A stretch of DNA of 64,000 nucleotides from Tunturiibacter empetritectus (GCF_013410875.1 NZ_JACCCU010000002.1:992001-1056000); one strand, 5' to 3'; positions 7,268-15,903 are shown, counted from the stretch's first letter. The notes: a model not told the origin generated them from the sequence alone. Translations and numbers: made by a program.

Positions 7268-8572
7268 ATGAGCACAACCGCCAATCCGGCCGCGGCCCAG
7301 CAGAATCCCGTCATCGATCCCGAACTCCCAGCACCCCTATCCATGAGAGATGTCCTGCGCATCTCCATGATGCGCCGCCTCTGGTACGCCCAGGTCATCT
7401 CCGTCTTCGGCGACTTCCTCGCCCTCTTCGCCGTCATCAACGTCCTCACCTTTAAGCTCCACGCCACCGCTCAGCAGGTTACGGGCGTGCAAATCGCCTA
7501 TATGCTGCCCATTGCGGTCCTCGGCATCCTTGCCGGAGTCTTCGTCGACCGCTGGCCCCTCAAACCCACCATGGTCTCAAGCGACTCCATCCGCGCAGGC
7601 CTCTGTCTCCTGCTCCTCTTCGCCACGCAGATCTGGCACTACTACGCCATCCTCGCCGCCATCAGCGTCATCTCCAGCTTCTTCGGCCCCGCACAAGGGG
7701 TCGCCATCCGCTCCGCAGTCCCGCTGCACGGTCTCCGCTCCGCGAACGCGCTCATGCAGCAGGTCATGTTCGGTATGCGTATCGTAGGCCCCGCCATCGC
7801 AGGCCTCATGGTCTCCTACATGGGAGCCGTCAGCTGCTACGCCTTCGACTCCGCCAGCTTCATTGGCTCCGCATTACTCATCGCCTCCGTCTCCTTCCTC
7901 GCACCCGGACCGAAGGCAGCCGCACCAACACCCCATGCCGCGGACGCATCCGCCATCGGCAAAGTGTGGCTCGACATGAAGCAGGGCTTCAACTTCATCC
8001 TGCACCACGCCGCTCTATTGTTCGTCATCCTCGCCATGGCAGCGGGTATGTTTGTTCTCGGCTGCTTTGGCCCGTTAATCGCCATCTACGTGCGCGACTC
8101 CCTCCACGCCTCGACCAAATCCTTCGCCATCGCCTCAGCGATGATCGGCCTCGGGATGCTCCTCGGCATCAACGGACTCAACACCTTCGGCAAGAAGCTG
8201 AAGGACGCGCTCCTCGTCTACTCCGGCCTCTGCGGCATCGCGGTCGGCCTCGTCATACTCACGCTACTGCCCCACCTCTGGTCGACCATCCTCGGCAACC
8301 TCATCATCGGCTTCTCGGTAGCGGGCATCATCGTACCCTCCCAAACCCTCTTCCAAAAAGCGACACCCCCAGAGCTGATGGGTCGCGTAGGTTCCACCTT
8401 CATGTCCATCATCTTCACCGCTCAGATCTCAGGCCTCGTCCTCTCCGGCATCCTCACCCACTACATCGGCGTGCGCCGGGTATTCGCCCTATGCGCCGCC
8501 ATGCTGGTAGTCCTGATGGCAGTAGGCAAACTCTGGATGGAGCCAAAACCCGCAGTTACACAGCCTGCCTGA
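7268..8572 (+). CDS. Major facilitator superfamily transporter
   Basis: 434 aa with about 12 hydrophobic segments. The N-terminal half carries FGDFLALFAVINVLTF and, after segment 2, the loop GILAGVFVDRWPLKPTMV, equivalent to the family's G-x3-D-R-x-G/R motif. The arrangement resembles EntS-type exporters of the DHA3 group. A central cytoplasmic loop of about 30 residues separates the halves. An AGAGGAA sequence sits before the ATG. It probably exports a small molecule or drug; the substrate is unknown. It is not in an operon: the next gene is on the other strand. Confidence 0.88.
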   Translation: MSTTANPAAAQQNPVIDPELPAPLSMRDVLRISMMRRLWYAQVISVFGDFLALFAVINVLTFKLHATAQQVTGVQIAYMLPIAVLGILAGVFVDRWPLKPTMVSSDSIRAGLCLLLLFATQIWHYYAILAAISVISSFFGPAQGVAIRSAVPLHGLRSANALMQQVMFGMRIVGPAIAGLMVSYMGAVSCYAFDSASFIGSALLIASVSFLAPGPKAAAPTPHAADASAIGKVWLDMKQGFNFILHHAALLFVILAMAAGMFVLGCFGPLIAIYVRDSLHASTKSFAIASAMIGLGMLLGINGLNTFGKKLKDALLVYSGLCGIAVGLVILTLLPHLWSTILGNLIIGFSVAGIIVPSQTLFQKATPPELMGRVGSTFMSIIFTAQISGLVLSGILTHYIGVRRVFALCAAMLVVLMAVGKLWMEPKPAVTQPA

Positions 8573-8691
8573 ACTCCACTCAAACAGTCTGACGCTCACT
8601 CAGCTAAGCCGACATATTACTGATCAGTCGTGCAGATGCTCCTGCCATAGGCAAGTTGTGGTCGAATTTTAATGAGATCTATCAACGCAAA

Positions 8692-8725
8692 GCGCACCGG
8701 CAATCTGCAGTAGCTACCGGTGCGC
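8692..8725. terminator. Hairpin between convergent genes, probable terminator
   Basis: A perfect 9-bp stem GCGCACCGG (8692-8700) / CCGGTGCGC (8717-8725) with a 16-nt loop, directly after the stop of the minus-strand gene at 8736 and downstream of the MFS gene. The U-tract is weak on both strands. Confidence 0.5.
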
Positions 8726-8735
8726 CGTCGATGAC

Positions 8736-9626
8736 TCAGGCCTGCGTGTAGTCCATGCCGTCCAGGTCGGCGATCAGGCCCGGCCCCGTTGGCTTCCAGT
8801 TCAGCTTCTGTTGCGTGATAGCGCTGGAGGATGGCATGTTGAGCCCGGCGAAGGGAGCCAGCCAGCCGAAGTGCGCCGCAGTCTCCTCGGGCGTAATGCT
8901 GACCACCGGTACCTTCAGCCCGCGGCCCAGCGCTTCGGCGATGGTCTTCATCGAAACGCCCTCTTCGTCGACCGCGTGATAGATCGCGCCCCGCTCCGCC
9001 CTCTCAAACGCCAGGCGGTAGAGCCGCGCCGTGTCCGAGACGTGTGCCGCCGGCCAGCTATTGCTGCCATCGCCGATGTAGGCCGACACACGCTTCTCTC
9101 GCGCCACGGCCGTGACGTAGGGCACCAGCCCTTGCTTGCGCGTGTCATGAATCTGCGCGAGCCGAACAATGGAGGTCTTCACGCCGCGCTCAGTAAACTC
9201 CTTCACCGCCGTCTCCAACCCCACGCGAGGGTTCCAGGACGCTACCGGGCTGTCTTCGGTCGAGGGCTTGCCGTTCAAATTGGCTGCCATCGCAGTACCC
9301 GAGGTGACCACGAACGGCCGGTCAGAACCCACCAGTACCTCTCCCAGCGCCGCGATTGCCTTGCGTTCGTCAGCCGCGTTCTTCTCAAACTGCGAGAAGT
9401 CATGGTTGAAGGCCAGATGGATCACGCCCTCCGAATCGGCTGATCCCTTGCGCAGGCTGTCGAGGTCCTCGAGGTTGCCATGAAGCACCTCAGCGCCTGC
9501 CGCCCGCAGCTTCTCGGCGCCTTCCTCCGAACGCGTCAGGCCCAGCACCTGATGCCCTGCCGCTAACAAGTCCGGAACAAGCGCCGAACCAATGAACCCC
9601 GTTGCTCCGGTCACAAAGATACGCAT
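8736..9626 (-). CDS. NAD(P)-dependent epimerase/dehydratase-like SDR
   Basis: 296 aa, extended short-chain dehydrogenase type. The N-terminal RIFVTGATGFIGSALV carries the TGATGFIG nucleotide-binding motif (residues 6-13). The DLDSL segment and the LAFNHD motif after it follow the order of atypical SDRs. It is a clear paralogue of the gene at 12750 (shared TGATGFIG, GNLxDLDSLR and LAFNHD blocks). The YxxxK active site of classical SDRs is not evident, so the reaction is unknown. AAGGAGA lies 7 nt before the ATG. It is divergent from the AraC regulator at 9828, which probably controls it. Confidence 0.88.
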   Translation of the reverse strand: MRIFVTGATGFIGSALVPDLLAAGHQVLGLTRSEEGAEKLRAAGAEVLHGNLEDLDSLRKGSADSEGVIHLAFNHDFSQFEKNAADERKAIAALGEVLVGSDRPFVVTSGTAMAANLNGKPSTEDSPVASWNPRVGLETAVKEFTERGVKTSIVRLAQIHDTRKQGLVPYVTAVAREKRVSAYIGDGSNSWPAAHVSDTARLYRLAFERAERGAIYHAVDEEGVSMKTIAEALGRGLKVPVVSITPEETAAHFGWLAPFAGLNMPSSSAITQQKLNWKPTGPGLIADLDGMDYTQA

Positions 9627-9827
9627 GATGATGTCTCCTTAAAGTTTTGATGCGGCCAATCTGCGCCGTCTACTACTAGATGGGTCCTGGTGTTGGGACG
9701 ATCTATACTGAGAGTCCGTATGATCGGTTCAATCGTCCTGCCAAGCCAGAACCTCGAAACCCCGAACTTTGAGGCTCTGAGATCCGAGACGCCGCTCCTG
9801 CAACCGGCTGCCGAATCGAGTCAGCGT

Positions 9828-10799
9828 ATGGATCCGCTCTCCGAGGTTCTTGCCCTGCTGAAGCCGCAGAGCTTGTACTCCGGCGGCTTCGTGGTTCCTG
9901 ACGATATGGCGATTCACTTCCCGAAGCATCAAGGCGTCAAGTGCTACGCGATGCTTGCCGGCCAGTGTTGGCTGCTGGTCGAGGAGGTCCCGGAGCCCGT
10001 CCTGCTAAAGGCCGGGGACTGTTTTCTTCTGCCGCGCGGGTTGTCGTTCCAGCTCACCGCGGATCTCTCGCTCGAACCGGTCCACTACACCCTCGCGTTG
10101 GCGCGCCTCAGCAAGGCCAAGGACCTCCCGGAGATCCCCGAAGAGGCGCAATACATGGCCGGCGGCTTCTTCCGGTTCACCGGCAGCCACGCCGAGATGC
10201 TCCTGCACTCTCTACCGCCCATCGTCCACATACGCCGCGAGTCGGACAAGGCCGCCATGCGCTGGTCCCTCGAGCGCTTGCGCGAAGAACTGCGCGACCC
10301 ACAACCCGGCGGTTCGCTGATTGCGCAGCAACTCGCCTACATGATGCTCATTCAAGCCCTGCGCCTGCACTTAGCTGACGCCGCCAGCGCTGGGCCCGGC
10401 TGGCTCTCTGCGCTGTCCGACAAGCATATGAGTATCGCCATCACCAGCATGCACAACGACCCGGGATATCCCTGGACCCTCCAGTTGCTGGCCGAACGTG
10501 TCGGTATGTCGCGCTCAGTCTTCTCTCTGCGCTTCCGCCAGACCGTTGGTGCCACGCCGATGGAGTACCTCCTCCGCTGGCGCATGTTCTTGGCTGCCGA
10601 CCGCCTGAAGAACTCCAGTGACGGGCTCTCCACTATCGCGCAGTCCCTTGGCTACGAGTCCGAGAGTGCCTTCGGCAAGGCCTTCCGCCGCATGATGGGC
10701 TACTCTCCAAGGCAATACTCCCGGTCTTCGGTGCCGTGCGCAATAACACCAACGAACTCCGCTGAAGATCACGAGCAAGAGCTAGTTGTCACTGGATAA
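9828..10799 (+). CDS. AraC family regulator with cupin_6 ligand domain
   Basis: 323 aa from the ATG at 9828, chosen because MDPLSEVLALLKP is the usual beginning of this family; the frame stays open to a GTG at 9690 and an ATG at 9720, so a longer form is possible. Residues about 5-190 form the cupin-type sensor (HFPKHQGVKCYAMLAGQCWL, then LLKAGDCFLLPRG). The C-terminal 100 residues hold two helix-turn-helix motifs, including LAERVGMSRSVFSLRFRQ and the closing GYESESAFGKAFRRMMGY. The divergent SDR gene at 8736 is the obvious target, as in many AraC/oxidoreductase pairs. Confidence 0.9.
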   Translation: MDPLSEVLALLKPQSLYSGGFVVPDDMAIHFPKHQGVKCYAMLAGQCWLLVEEVPEPVLLKAGDCFLLPRGLSFQLTADLSLEPVHYTLALARLSKAKDLPEIPEEAQYMAGGFFRFTGSHAEMLLHSLPPIVHIRRESDKAAMRWSLERLREELRDPQPGGSLIAQQLAYMMLIQALRLHLADAASAGPGWLSALSDKHMSIAITSMHNDPGYPWTLQLLAERVGMSRSVFSLRFRQTVGATPMEYLLRWRMFLAADRLKNSSDGLSTIAQSLGYESESAFGKAFRRMMGYSPRQYSRSSVPCAITPTNSAEDHEQELVVTG

Positions 10800-10935
10800 G
10801 ACGTTGTACGCGTTGCGAGGACTATCTGTCTTCTGTCTTCATAAGACATGACTCTCGTCCGCATATTGAGTGACGAGAAGAAGAATATCTTGCAAAGGGC
10901 TACTCCGGCGTTCTCGCGGAAGTAACGAGAAGCGC

Positions 10936-10968
10936 GCATCTCGGAAGCTAACGCCGCTTCCGAGATGC
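10936..10968. terminator. Strong hairpin between convergent genes
   Basis: A perfect 13-bp stem, GCATCTCGGAAGC (10936-10948) with GCTTCCGAGATGC (10956-10968), around a 7-nt loop, followed by a short AT-rich stretch on the plus strand. It lies between the ends of the AraC gene and the minus-strand gene at 11008 and could stop transcription both ways. Confidence 0.7.
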
Positions 10969-11007
10969 CGAATTTATTGCATCGAAGAGCTCCTGCGCCT
11001 GTTCTCT

Positions 11008-11886
11008 TTACTTGACCTGTTCCTGTGCGAACGCCTCGATCGTCGTCGGCCCGTGGAATTTCTCTGTTCCTGAATTGCCGAAGTGGATCCAGCCCGAGTT
11101 GAAGCTCTTCACCATCTCCATGTAGAGCCCGGTCCGATCAGCCGGCGTACCCATCGCTTCCAAAACGTTCTGCCACGCAGCCTCAGGTAATTGCACGGCC
11201 TTCACCCCACAGCCCAGCGCCTTGCCGAACGCGGCCGCCGCTTCATGCAAATCGGTTCCACCCTCAGGCCCGTCTACCTCGAGCACACGCTCGCCCGTCC
11301 AGGTCTCCTGCAACACCTTGGCGCCAGCCATGCCGATGTCTCGCGTGGCGACCAGCGGAAATTTGCGATCGAGTGGCGCATAGAAGAACGGCATCTCACC
11401 CGTCGCCCGGATGTGGTCCAACGCTCCCAGCCAGTTCTCCATGAAACTACCCCCGCGCAGATACGCCACAGGAATCGGCAGCGTGCGCATAGCCTCTTCC
11501 ATCAGGTGGGTCGAGGTAATCAGTCCTAGCCCGCTCGCCTGCTCCGAACCGATAGACGAAAGAAACACAGCCTTGCCAGGATTCGCCTGCTCAAGCGCCT
11601 CACGGATCGCCTCAATCGTACGCTTCTGGTCCGGCAGCCCGGGAGCAGGCGCAAAGTCTGGTGGAATCATCGCGAATACACCCTCTGCCCCCGAGAACGC
11701 CCGTGCGAGCCTCGCCGCGTCGTCATACGCGGATTGCACCAGCTCCACACCGCGATCAGCCCAGGCTTTCGCCTTCCCCAAATCGCGCACCACGCCCCGC
11801 ACCGTTTTACCCGCAGCAAGAAGATTCTCCGCCACTGCGCCGCCAACTTTGCCCGTAATTCCCATCACTGTGAACATATCGTTCAC
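11008..11886 (-). CDS. NmrA-like NAD(P)-binding protein
   Basis: 292 aa. The N-terminus FTVMGITGKVGGAVAENLLAAG carries the NmrA-type GxTGxxG motif and VRGVVRDLGKAKAW follows, as in QorB/NmrA-like SDRs. Such proteins bind NAD(P)H and act as quinone oxidoreductases or redox sensors; which one cannot be decided. It has no classical SDR catalytic Tyr-Lys pair in a recognisable position. GGAGG lies about 8 nt before the ATG. It is divergent from a TetR gene at 11969; the predicted -35 (TTGCAT) and -10 (GTATCT) of this gene lie inside the two palindromic repeats at 11892-11942, so TetR repression is likely. Confidence 0.87.
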   Translation of the reverse strand: MNDMFTVMGITGKVGGAVAENLLAAGKTVRGVVRDLGKAKAWADRGVELVQSAYDDAARLARAFSGAEGVFAMIPPDFAPAPGLPDQKRTIEAIREALEQANPGKAVFLSSIGSEQASGLGLITSTHLMEEAMRTLPIPVAYLRGGSFMENWLGALDHIRATGEMPFFYAPLDRKFPLVATRDIGMAGAKVLQETWTGERVLEVDGPEGGTDLHEAAAAFGKALGCGVKAVQLPEAAWQNVLEAMGTPADRTGLYMEMVKSFNSGWIHFGNSGTEKFHGPTTIEAFAQEQVK

Positions 11887-11891
11887 CTCCT

Positions 11892-11942
11892 ATGCAAGTA
11901 GATACTTATATTCAAAGAAAGGATGCAAGTTTTTACTTATAT
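11892..11942. promoter_or_regulatory. Two TetR-type operators, 31 bp apart, over the NmrA-like gene promoter
   Basis: Two copies of ATGCAAGTnnnnACTTATAT begin at 11892 and 11923. Each core is an inverted repeat (AAGTAGATACTT at 11896-11907; AAGTTTTTACTT at 11927-11938). The 31-bp step is close to three helical turns. On the minus strand, TTGCAT in the second copy and GTATCT in the first are 17 bp apart, a good -35/-10 pair. I infer two dimers binding one DNA face and blocking both elements. Confidence 0.75.
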
Positions 11943-11968
11943 GATTCCTTTTCTGCGAGAATCCTCCT

Positions 11969-12625
11969 GTGACCGTCTTCGATCCAAACCGCAAGCGCAA
12001 CGCTCGGGGCGAGGAGCGCCAGCAGGCTCTCCTCCGCGCCGCTGCCGCAGTCTTCGGTCGTCTTGGTTACCACCAGACCACCACAAACGCGATCGCCACG
12101 GAGGCGGGCGTATCTCCGGCTACTCTTTACCAGTTTTTCCCCAATAAGGAAGCCATCGCCAGCGAACTCGCCTCGAGGTACGCGCGCGAAATGGCCGAGG
12201 CAGAACGCGCAATCGACTCCGAAGGCGTGTTGAGCTTCACAGAAGCCGTCGGCGAACTGATCAATGTCTGCATGAGCTTCAACCGGAAGCGTCCCGAGTT
12301 TCACACCCTCGTGGTCGACGCACCGCTCTCACCTTCCGCCCGCGAAGACAAACAGGTTCTTGGGCAGGTCTTCGTCGACTTCATCGAGGCCCGCCTCCGC
12401 CGCGAGCTACCCACTCTCTCTCGCTCCGAAGCGGCCCACCATGGGCAGGTAGCCCTTATGATCTTCCGCGGAATCCTCGACGAGCTGACCGTCGCCTCGC
12501 CTCATGCCCGCCCGCGCCTGCAGCAGGCGATGCGCAATGCCATTCTCCGCTATCTGACCCCTGTACTGGCTGAATCGAAGGCGGGCCGCGCAGTTAGAAG
12601 CGCACAGTTAGAAGCGCACAGTTAG
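11969..12625 (+). CDS. TetR family transcriptional regulator
   Basis: 218 aa from a GTG start. Residues about 15-62 are a TetR DNA-binding domain: RQQALLRAAAAVFGRLGYHQ, then ATEAGVSPATLYQFFPNKE. The C-terminal helical domain is the ligand-binding part; its ligand is unknown. It is divergent from the NmrA-like gene and the two palindromes between them are its likely sites. No Shine-Dalgarno sequence of strength is seen. Repression of the neighbour and of itself is inferred from the layout. Confidence 0.92.
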   Translation: MTVFDPNRKRNARGEERQQALLRAAAAVFGRLGYHQTTTNAIATEAGVSPATLYQFFPNKEAIASELASRYAREMAEAERAIDSEGVLSFTEAVGELINVCMSFNRKRPEFHTLVVDAPLSPSAREDKQVLGQVFVDFIEARLRRELPTLSRSEAAHHGQVALMIFRGILDELTVASPHARPRLQQAMRNAILRYLTPVLAESKAGRAVRSAQLEAHS

Positions 12626-12680
12626 AAACGCAGATAACGAGAAGCCGGCCTTCCAGAACGAATCCGTTGCGGAGGAAGCA

Positions 12681-12698
12681 CCCCGGAGAACTCCGGGG
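12681..12698. terminator. Hairpin terminator between convergent genes
   Basis: CCCCGGAG (12681-12688), two As, CTCCGGGG (12691-12698), then CCTTTCC on the plus strand. The very short loop and modest T-run make it a moderate terminator for the TetR gene and possibly for the minus-strand gene at 12750. Confidence 0.6.
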
Positions 12699-12749
12699 CC
12701 TTTCCATTTAAATCACCACGGTCGTCCAAACCTGCCCACTGCAGCTTCA

Positions 12750-13637
12750 TCAGAAGTACTTCATATTTGTCAGATCCTCGATCATCCCCGGCCCGGTCGG
12801 CTCCCACCCCAGCGTCTTGCGCGTCCACTCGCTCGAACCCGGCATATCCTGCGACGCAGCGTGTCCGAAGAACATCCCGAAGTGCTCGACGGCCTTTTCC
12901 GCCGGGATCGAAACCACCGGCACCTTCAGCCCCTTACCGACCGTCTCCGCGATATCCCGCAGCGGCACGCCCTCTTCCTGCACCGCGTGGTACGTCGTCA
13001 CGCCCGGTCCACTACTCTCGACCGCCAGCCGATACAGATGCGCCACATCCTTCAGTGGAGCGGCCGCCCACCGGTTCGTCCCATCGCCCACATACGCCGA
13101 AATACCCTTCTCGCGCGCGATCTGAATCAACCTCGTCACCAACCCCTGCTTGCGCGTGTCATGCACCTGCGGCAGACGCACAATCGCCAAATGCACACCC
13201 TTTGCCGCCACCGCCTGCGCCGCCTGTTCCGGCCTGCGCGGCATCGCAGACGAATCTGTTGCAGGATCAGACTCTTTCCGCACCTGGCCTGGCGCGCCGG
13301 GTCCAACCCCGGAGGTCACCACCAGCAGTTTGCCCGATTCGAGCACCGATCCCAGCGCCTCAATCGCCTGAATCTCGTCCTTCGCATTCTGCGCAAACTT
13401 CGAAAAGTCGTCGTGGTTGAACGCCAGGTTCACCACGGCATCCATCCCCGTCGCTCCACTGCGCAGGCTGTCGAGATCCTGCAGATTGCCGCGATGGACC
13501 TCCGCACCCACAACCTTCAACTGCTCTACGCCCGCATCACTGCGGGTAAGCCCACGCACCTGGTGCCCTGATCCGATTAACTCCTTCACCAGCTCCGTCC
13601 CAATGAATCCCGTCGCTCCCGTTACGAATACGCGCAT
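12750..13637 (-). CDS. NAD(P)-dependent epimerase/dehydratase-like SDR, paralogue of the 8736 gene
   Basis: 295 aa. RVFVTGATGFIGTELV at the N-terminus carries the Rossmann motif, and GNLQDLDSLR and LAFNHDDFSKF match the paralogue at 8736 nearly word for word. It is an atypical SDR whose substrate is unknown. GGAGGAG lies before the ATG. It is divergent from a TetR gene at 13788. On the minus strand the predicted promoter has TTGCAA at 13765-13760 and TTATCT at 13742-13737, and the 17-bp spacer between them coincides with one palindromic operator. Repression by the neighbouring TetR protein is therefore a strong inference. Confidence 0.88.
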   Translation of the reverse strand: MRVFVTGATGFIGTELVKELIGSGHQVRGLTRSDAGVEQLKVVGAEVHRGNLQDLDSLRSGATGMDAVVNLAFNHDDFSKFAQNAKDEIQAIEALGSVLESGKLLVVTSGVGPGAPGQVRKESDPATDSSAMPRRPEQAAQAVAAKGVHLAIVRLPQVHDTRKQGLVTRLIQIAREKGISAYVGDGTNRWAAAPLKDVAHLYRLAVESSGPGVTTYHAVQEEGVPLRDIAETVGKGLKVPVVSIPAEKAVEHFGMFFGHAASQDMPGSSEWTRKTLGWEPTGPGMIEDLTNMKYF

Positions 13638-13685
13638 CGCTCCTCCTATTGTTGGTGGCGCAGCCCTTCGGAGGCCGCGTTAAAG

Positions 13686-13765
13686 TTGACATCCGAGCCT
13701 GTGCCTTATAAAACGGGGGCAGTCCCCGTATAGATAAGATAAACGGGGATAGTCCCCGGTTGCAA
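13686..13765. promoter_or_regulatory. Divergent promoters with two palindromic operators, 30 bp apart
   Basis: Two inverted repeats, ACGGGG-GCAGT-CCCCGT (13713-13729) and ACGGGG-ATAGT-CCCCGG (13743-13760), begin 30 bp apart. Rightward promoter for the TetR gene: TTGACA (13686-13691) and TATAAA (13707-13712), spacer 15, with the first operator directly after it. Leftward promoter for the SDR gene: TTGCAA and TTATCT, 17 bp apart, with the second operator filling the spacer. Each promoter thus has its own site. Confidence 0.78.
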
Positions 13766-13787
13766 AAAAAGTTTCGCCACATCTCCG

Positions 13788-14426
13788 ATGTCGATAAAGA
13801 AGATCTCACCACTCCCGCCCTCCCGCAAACCTCGCGCCGACGCGAAGCGCAACCGCGAGCGCATCCTAGAGGTAGCCAGGGAAGCCTTCACCCGCGATGG
13901 AGCAGCTGCAAGCCTCGACGACATCGCACGCCGCTCCGGCATCGGCAACGCCACCCTCTATCGCCACTTCCCCACTCGCGACGACCTCATCGAAGCCGTC
14001 TACCGCAGCGAAGTCGAAAAGCTTGCGGCAGCCGAACAGCGCTTCGCTGCCACTATGCCGCCGCTTGAAGCGCTGCGCGCCTGGATGCTCCTCTTCATCG
14101 ACCACATCCTAGGCAAGAAACTCATCCTTCCCGCGATGGACACCGTCGCTGGCGGCTCCAGGCGTCTGTTCGAAGACTCCCGCTCGCTCATTCACACTGC
14201 CTTCGTAACCTCCGTCGAGCGCGCCATCGCCAGCGGTGATCTCCGCTCTGACACCGACCCCAACGACTTCGTCCGTGCCCTCGTCGGCGTCTTCCACACC
14301 ACTGCTATGCCCGGCTGGGAGCCCAGCGCCCGTCGTCTCGTCGACATCCTTATTGTCGGCTCGCGCCCAACGAAACCCCGCACTCACAGAATCACAAAAT
14401 TAGCTTCGGTCAGGGAGATCAGTTGA
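13788..14426 (+). CDS. TetR family transcriptional regulator
   Basis: 212 aa. The TetR helix-turn-helix covers about residues 20-66 (RERILEVAREAFTRDG, then IARRSGIGNATLYRHFPTRD). The C-terminal domain is Ala/Leu rich with GVFHTTAMPGWEPSARRLVD near the end. It is divergent from the SDR at 12750 and has a TTGACA/TATAAA promoter abutted by one palindrome, which points to autorepression. Its last 8 bp overlap the end of the convergent Sel1-like gene. Confidence 0.92.
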   Translation: MSIKKISPLPPSRKPRADAKRNRERILEVAREAFTRDGAAASLDDIARRSGIGNATLYRHFPTRDDLIEAVYRSEVEKLAAAEQRFAATMPPLEALRAWMLLFIDHILGKKLILPAMDTVAGGSRRLFEDSRSLIHTAFVTSVERAIASGDLRSDTDPNDFVRALVGVFHTTAMPGWEPSARRLVDILIVGSRPTKPRTHRITKLASVREIS

Positions 14427-15903
14427 ATTTGCAATTTTCTTCGATGGCGTTCGAATCTTTATAGCGCTGCACGCAACTTAGATAATCGCGCCCCTGATTT
14501 GCCGCTCTCTTTATGGAATTAACGCATTCGGCGTGCTTCGATTCGGCCTGTTCGCGTTGCTGGTAGCTTAACTTGTAGTAGTCTGCCGGGCTGCCGGCGG
14601 AACAGCGCTTTTCGGGGTCAACGTCCCGGCTGGGATTGTCAGCATCCTCTCTTTTGAAAGCCGCCGCCTCCGCATCGACTCTCGATGTCCCGCTACCCAT
14701 GAGGCTGATGACGGATTCCTCATGGTCGACAGTGGCAGCGAGATCGTCACCTCGGAAGAAAAAGAAAGTGGTAGCATTCTCCTGAGTCTTCCTCTTATGC
14801 AACTCCGCCCGGTTGCCGTAGTAGTTAGCCAGCAACAGATTCGGCGGACCCCACTTACCTTCTCTGTAGTATTGCGAGAGAGAAAGCATCGCATTCACGT
14901 TTTCCTGCTCAGCGCTCCGCATCAAGTACGCCTGCGCTTTCTGGTAATCAGGCGCCCCGCCCCAACCGACGTAGTCGTAATAGCCCGCTACATCCTCAGC
15001 TTCGCCGTCGCCCTTGTTCGCAGCAGCCGTGTAGCAGGATAAGGAAGCGGCCTTATCGCCAATCATGTTTGCGAGCGTACCTGTGTTCTTTTCTGTTTCG
15101 ACATTCATGGCAGGGTCGCAGCGAGTCGGGGCCACCGTCGCGTTCCACTTACCCTCCATGGCATTATTCGACTGTCCTGGCCAGATGACCTTGAACGTTC
15201 CACTGATCCGGTTTCCAATTCGCTTCCCTGTATAAATTCCAGTGGCACCGGAGAAGGTTCCTTTCATATCGTAACGCCGCATGACGACAGTGCCTCCGGG
15301 AAGCGTATCGACGAAGGTTGTAATCACCGCGGAGTAGTCCGTAGTGAGTTGCATCGAGCCGATCTTTCCCCCAATGACCATAAGGGAGTTGACTGGCGGT
15401 TTAGCAGCGGAGCATTCCTCTCCGAAAGCCTGGCACATGCTCCATGCCTGAGCATGGGCGATCGAGTTGTCATAGAGCTTGCCGGCATCTCCAAATTCGG
15501 AGGGGGTTGGGAGAAATAATCCTCGCCATTTCATGTGCGAAGCCCCCGTCGAGTGGCTTGGCCAGGTCGCACTCACATCGCCATCGATCCAGTAGTTTGA
15601 GATCGTACCGGTGTAATCGACGACGATGCCTTTGACTGGACCGGCCCTGTCCTCGCGATGGACGGTGATAGAGGTGGCATCAAGGTACGTGATGGTGAGG
15701 TCTGCATTGCCGCCACTCGCCCACTGGCCCGTCCCCTTGCCGTCTCCCGTCTTGAAGAGCCAGTTGGAGCATCCGTCTGAGTCCTCACACATCGAGATTA
15801 CTTCTGGATATGTCGAGGATGGCTGGTGCACCTGAGAGCTGCACAGCACTGACAGAGCAGCGGGCAGTATGAGCACACACACAATTCGAAACACAACTCT
15901 CAC
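14419..15903 (-). CDS. Secreted protein with Sel1-like repeats
   Basis: 494 aa from a GTG start with AGGAG about 8 nt upstream. A signal peptide covers residues 1-24 (VVFRIVCVLILPAALSVLCS); the Cys near its end is not in a convincing lipobox. Residues about 40-270 form a beta-rich region with several Cys and Trp (CEDSDGCSNWLFKTGDGKG), not recognised. Residues about 290-370 carry Sel1/TPR-like helices: EAEDVAGYYDYVGWGG, then YQKAQAYLMRSAEQENVNAM and LSQYYREGKWG. The tail is charged with paired cysteines. Sel1 proteins act as scaffolds; no partner is evident. It looks like a single gene of lower GC than its neighbours. Confidence 0.7.
   Translation of the reverse strand: MRVVFRIVCVLILPAALSVLCSSQVHQPSSTYPEVISMCEDSDGCSNWLFKTGDGKGTGQWASGGNADLTITYLDATSITVHREDRAGPVKGIVVDYTGTISNYWIDGDVSATWPSHSTGASHMKWRGLFLPTPSEFGDAGKLYDNSIAHAQAWSMCQAFGEECSAAKPPVNSLMVIGGKIGSMQLTTDYSAVITTFVDTLPGGTVVMRRYDMKGTFSGATGIYTGKRIGNRISGTFKVIWPGQSNNAMEGKWNATVAPTRCDPAMNVETEKNTGTLANMIGDKAASLSCYTAAANKGDGEAEDVAGYYDYVGWGGAPDYQKAQAYLMRSAEQENVNAMLSLSQYYREGKWGPPNLLLANYYGNRAELHKRKTQENATTFFFFRGDDLAATVDHEESVISLMGSGTSRVDAEAAAFKREDADNPSRDVDPEKRCSAGSPADYYKLSYQQREQAESKHAECVNSIKRAANQGRDYLSCVQRYKDSNAIEENCKFN

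Noticed and set aside
10870..11073. 67-codon plus-strand frame over the 10936 hairpin
   Set aside because: Contains the terminator stem and overlaps the end of the minus-strand NmrA-like gene.
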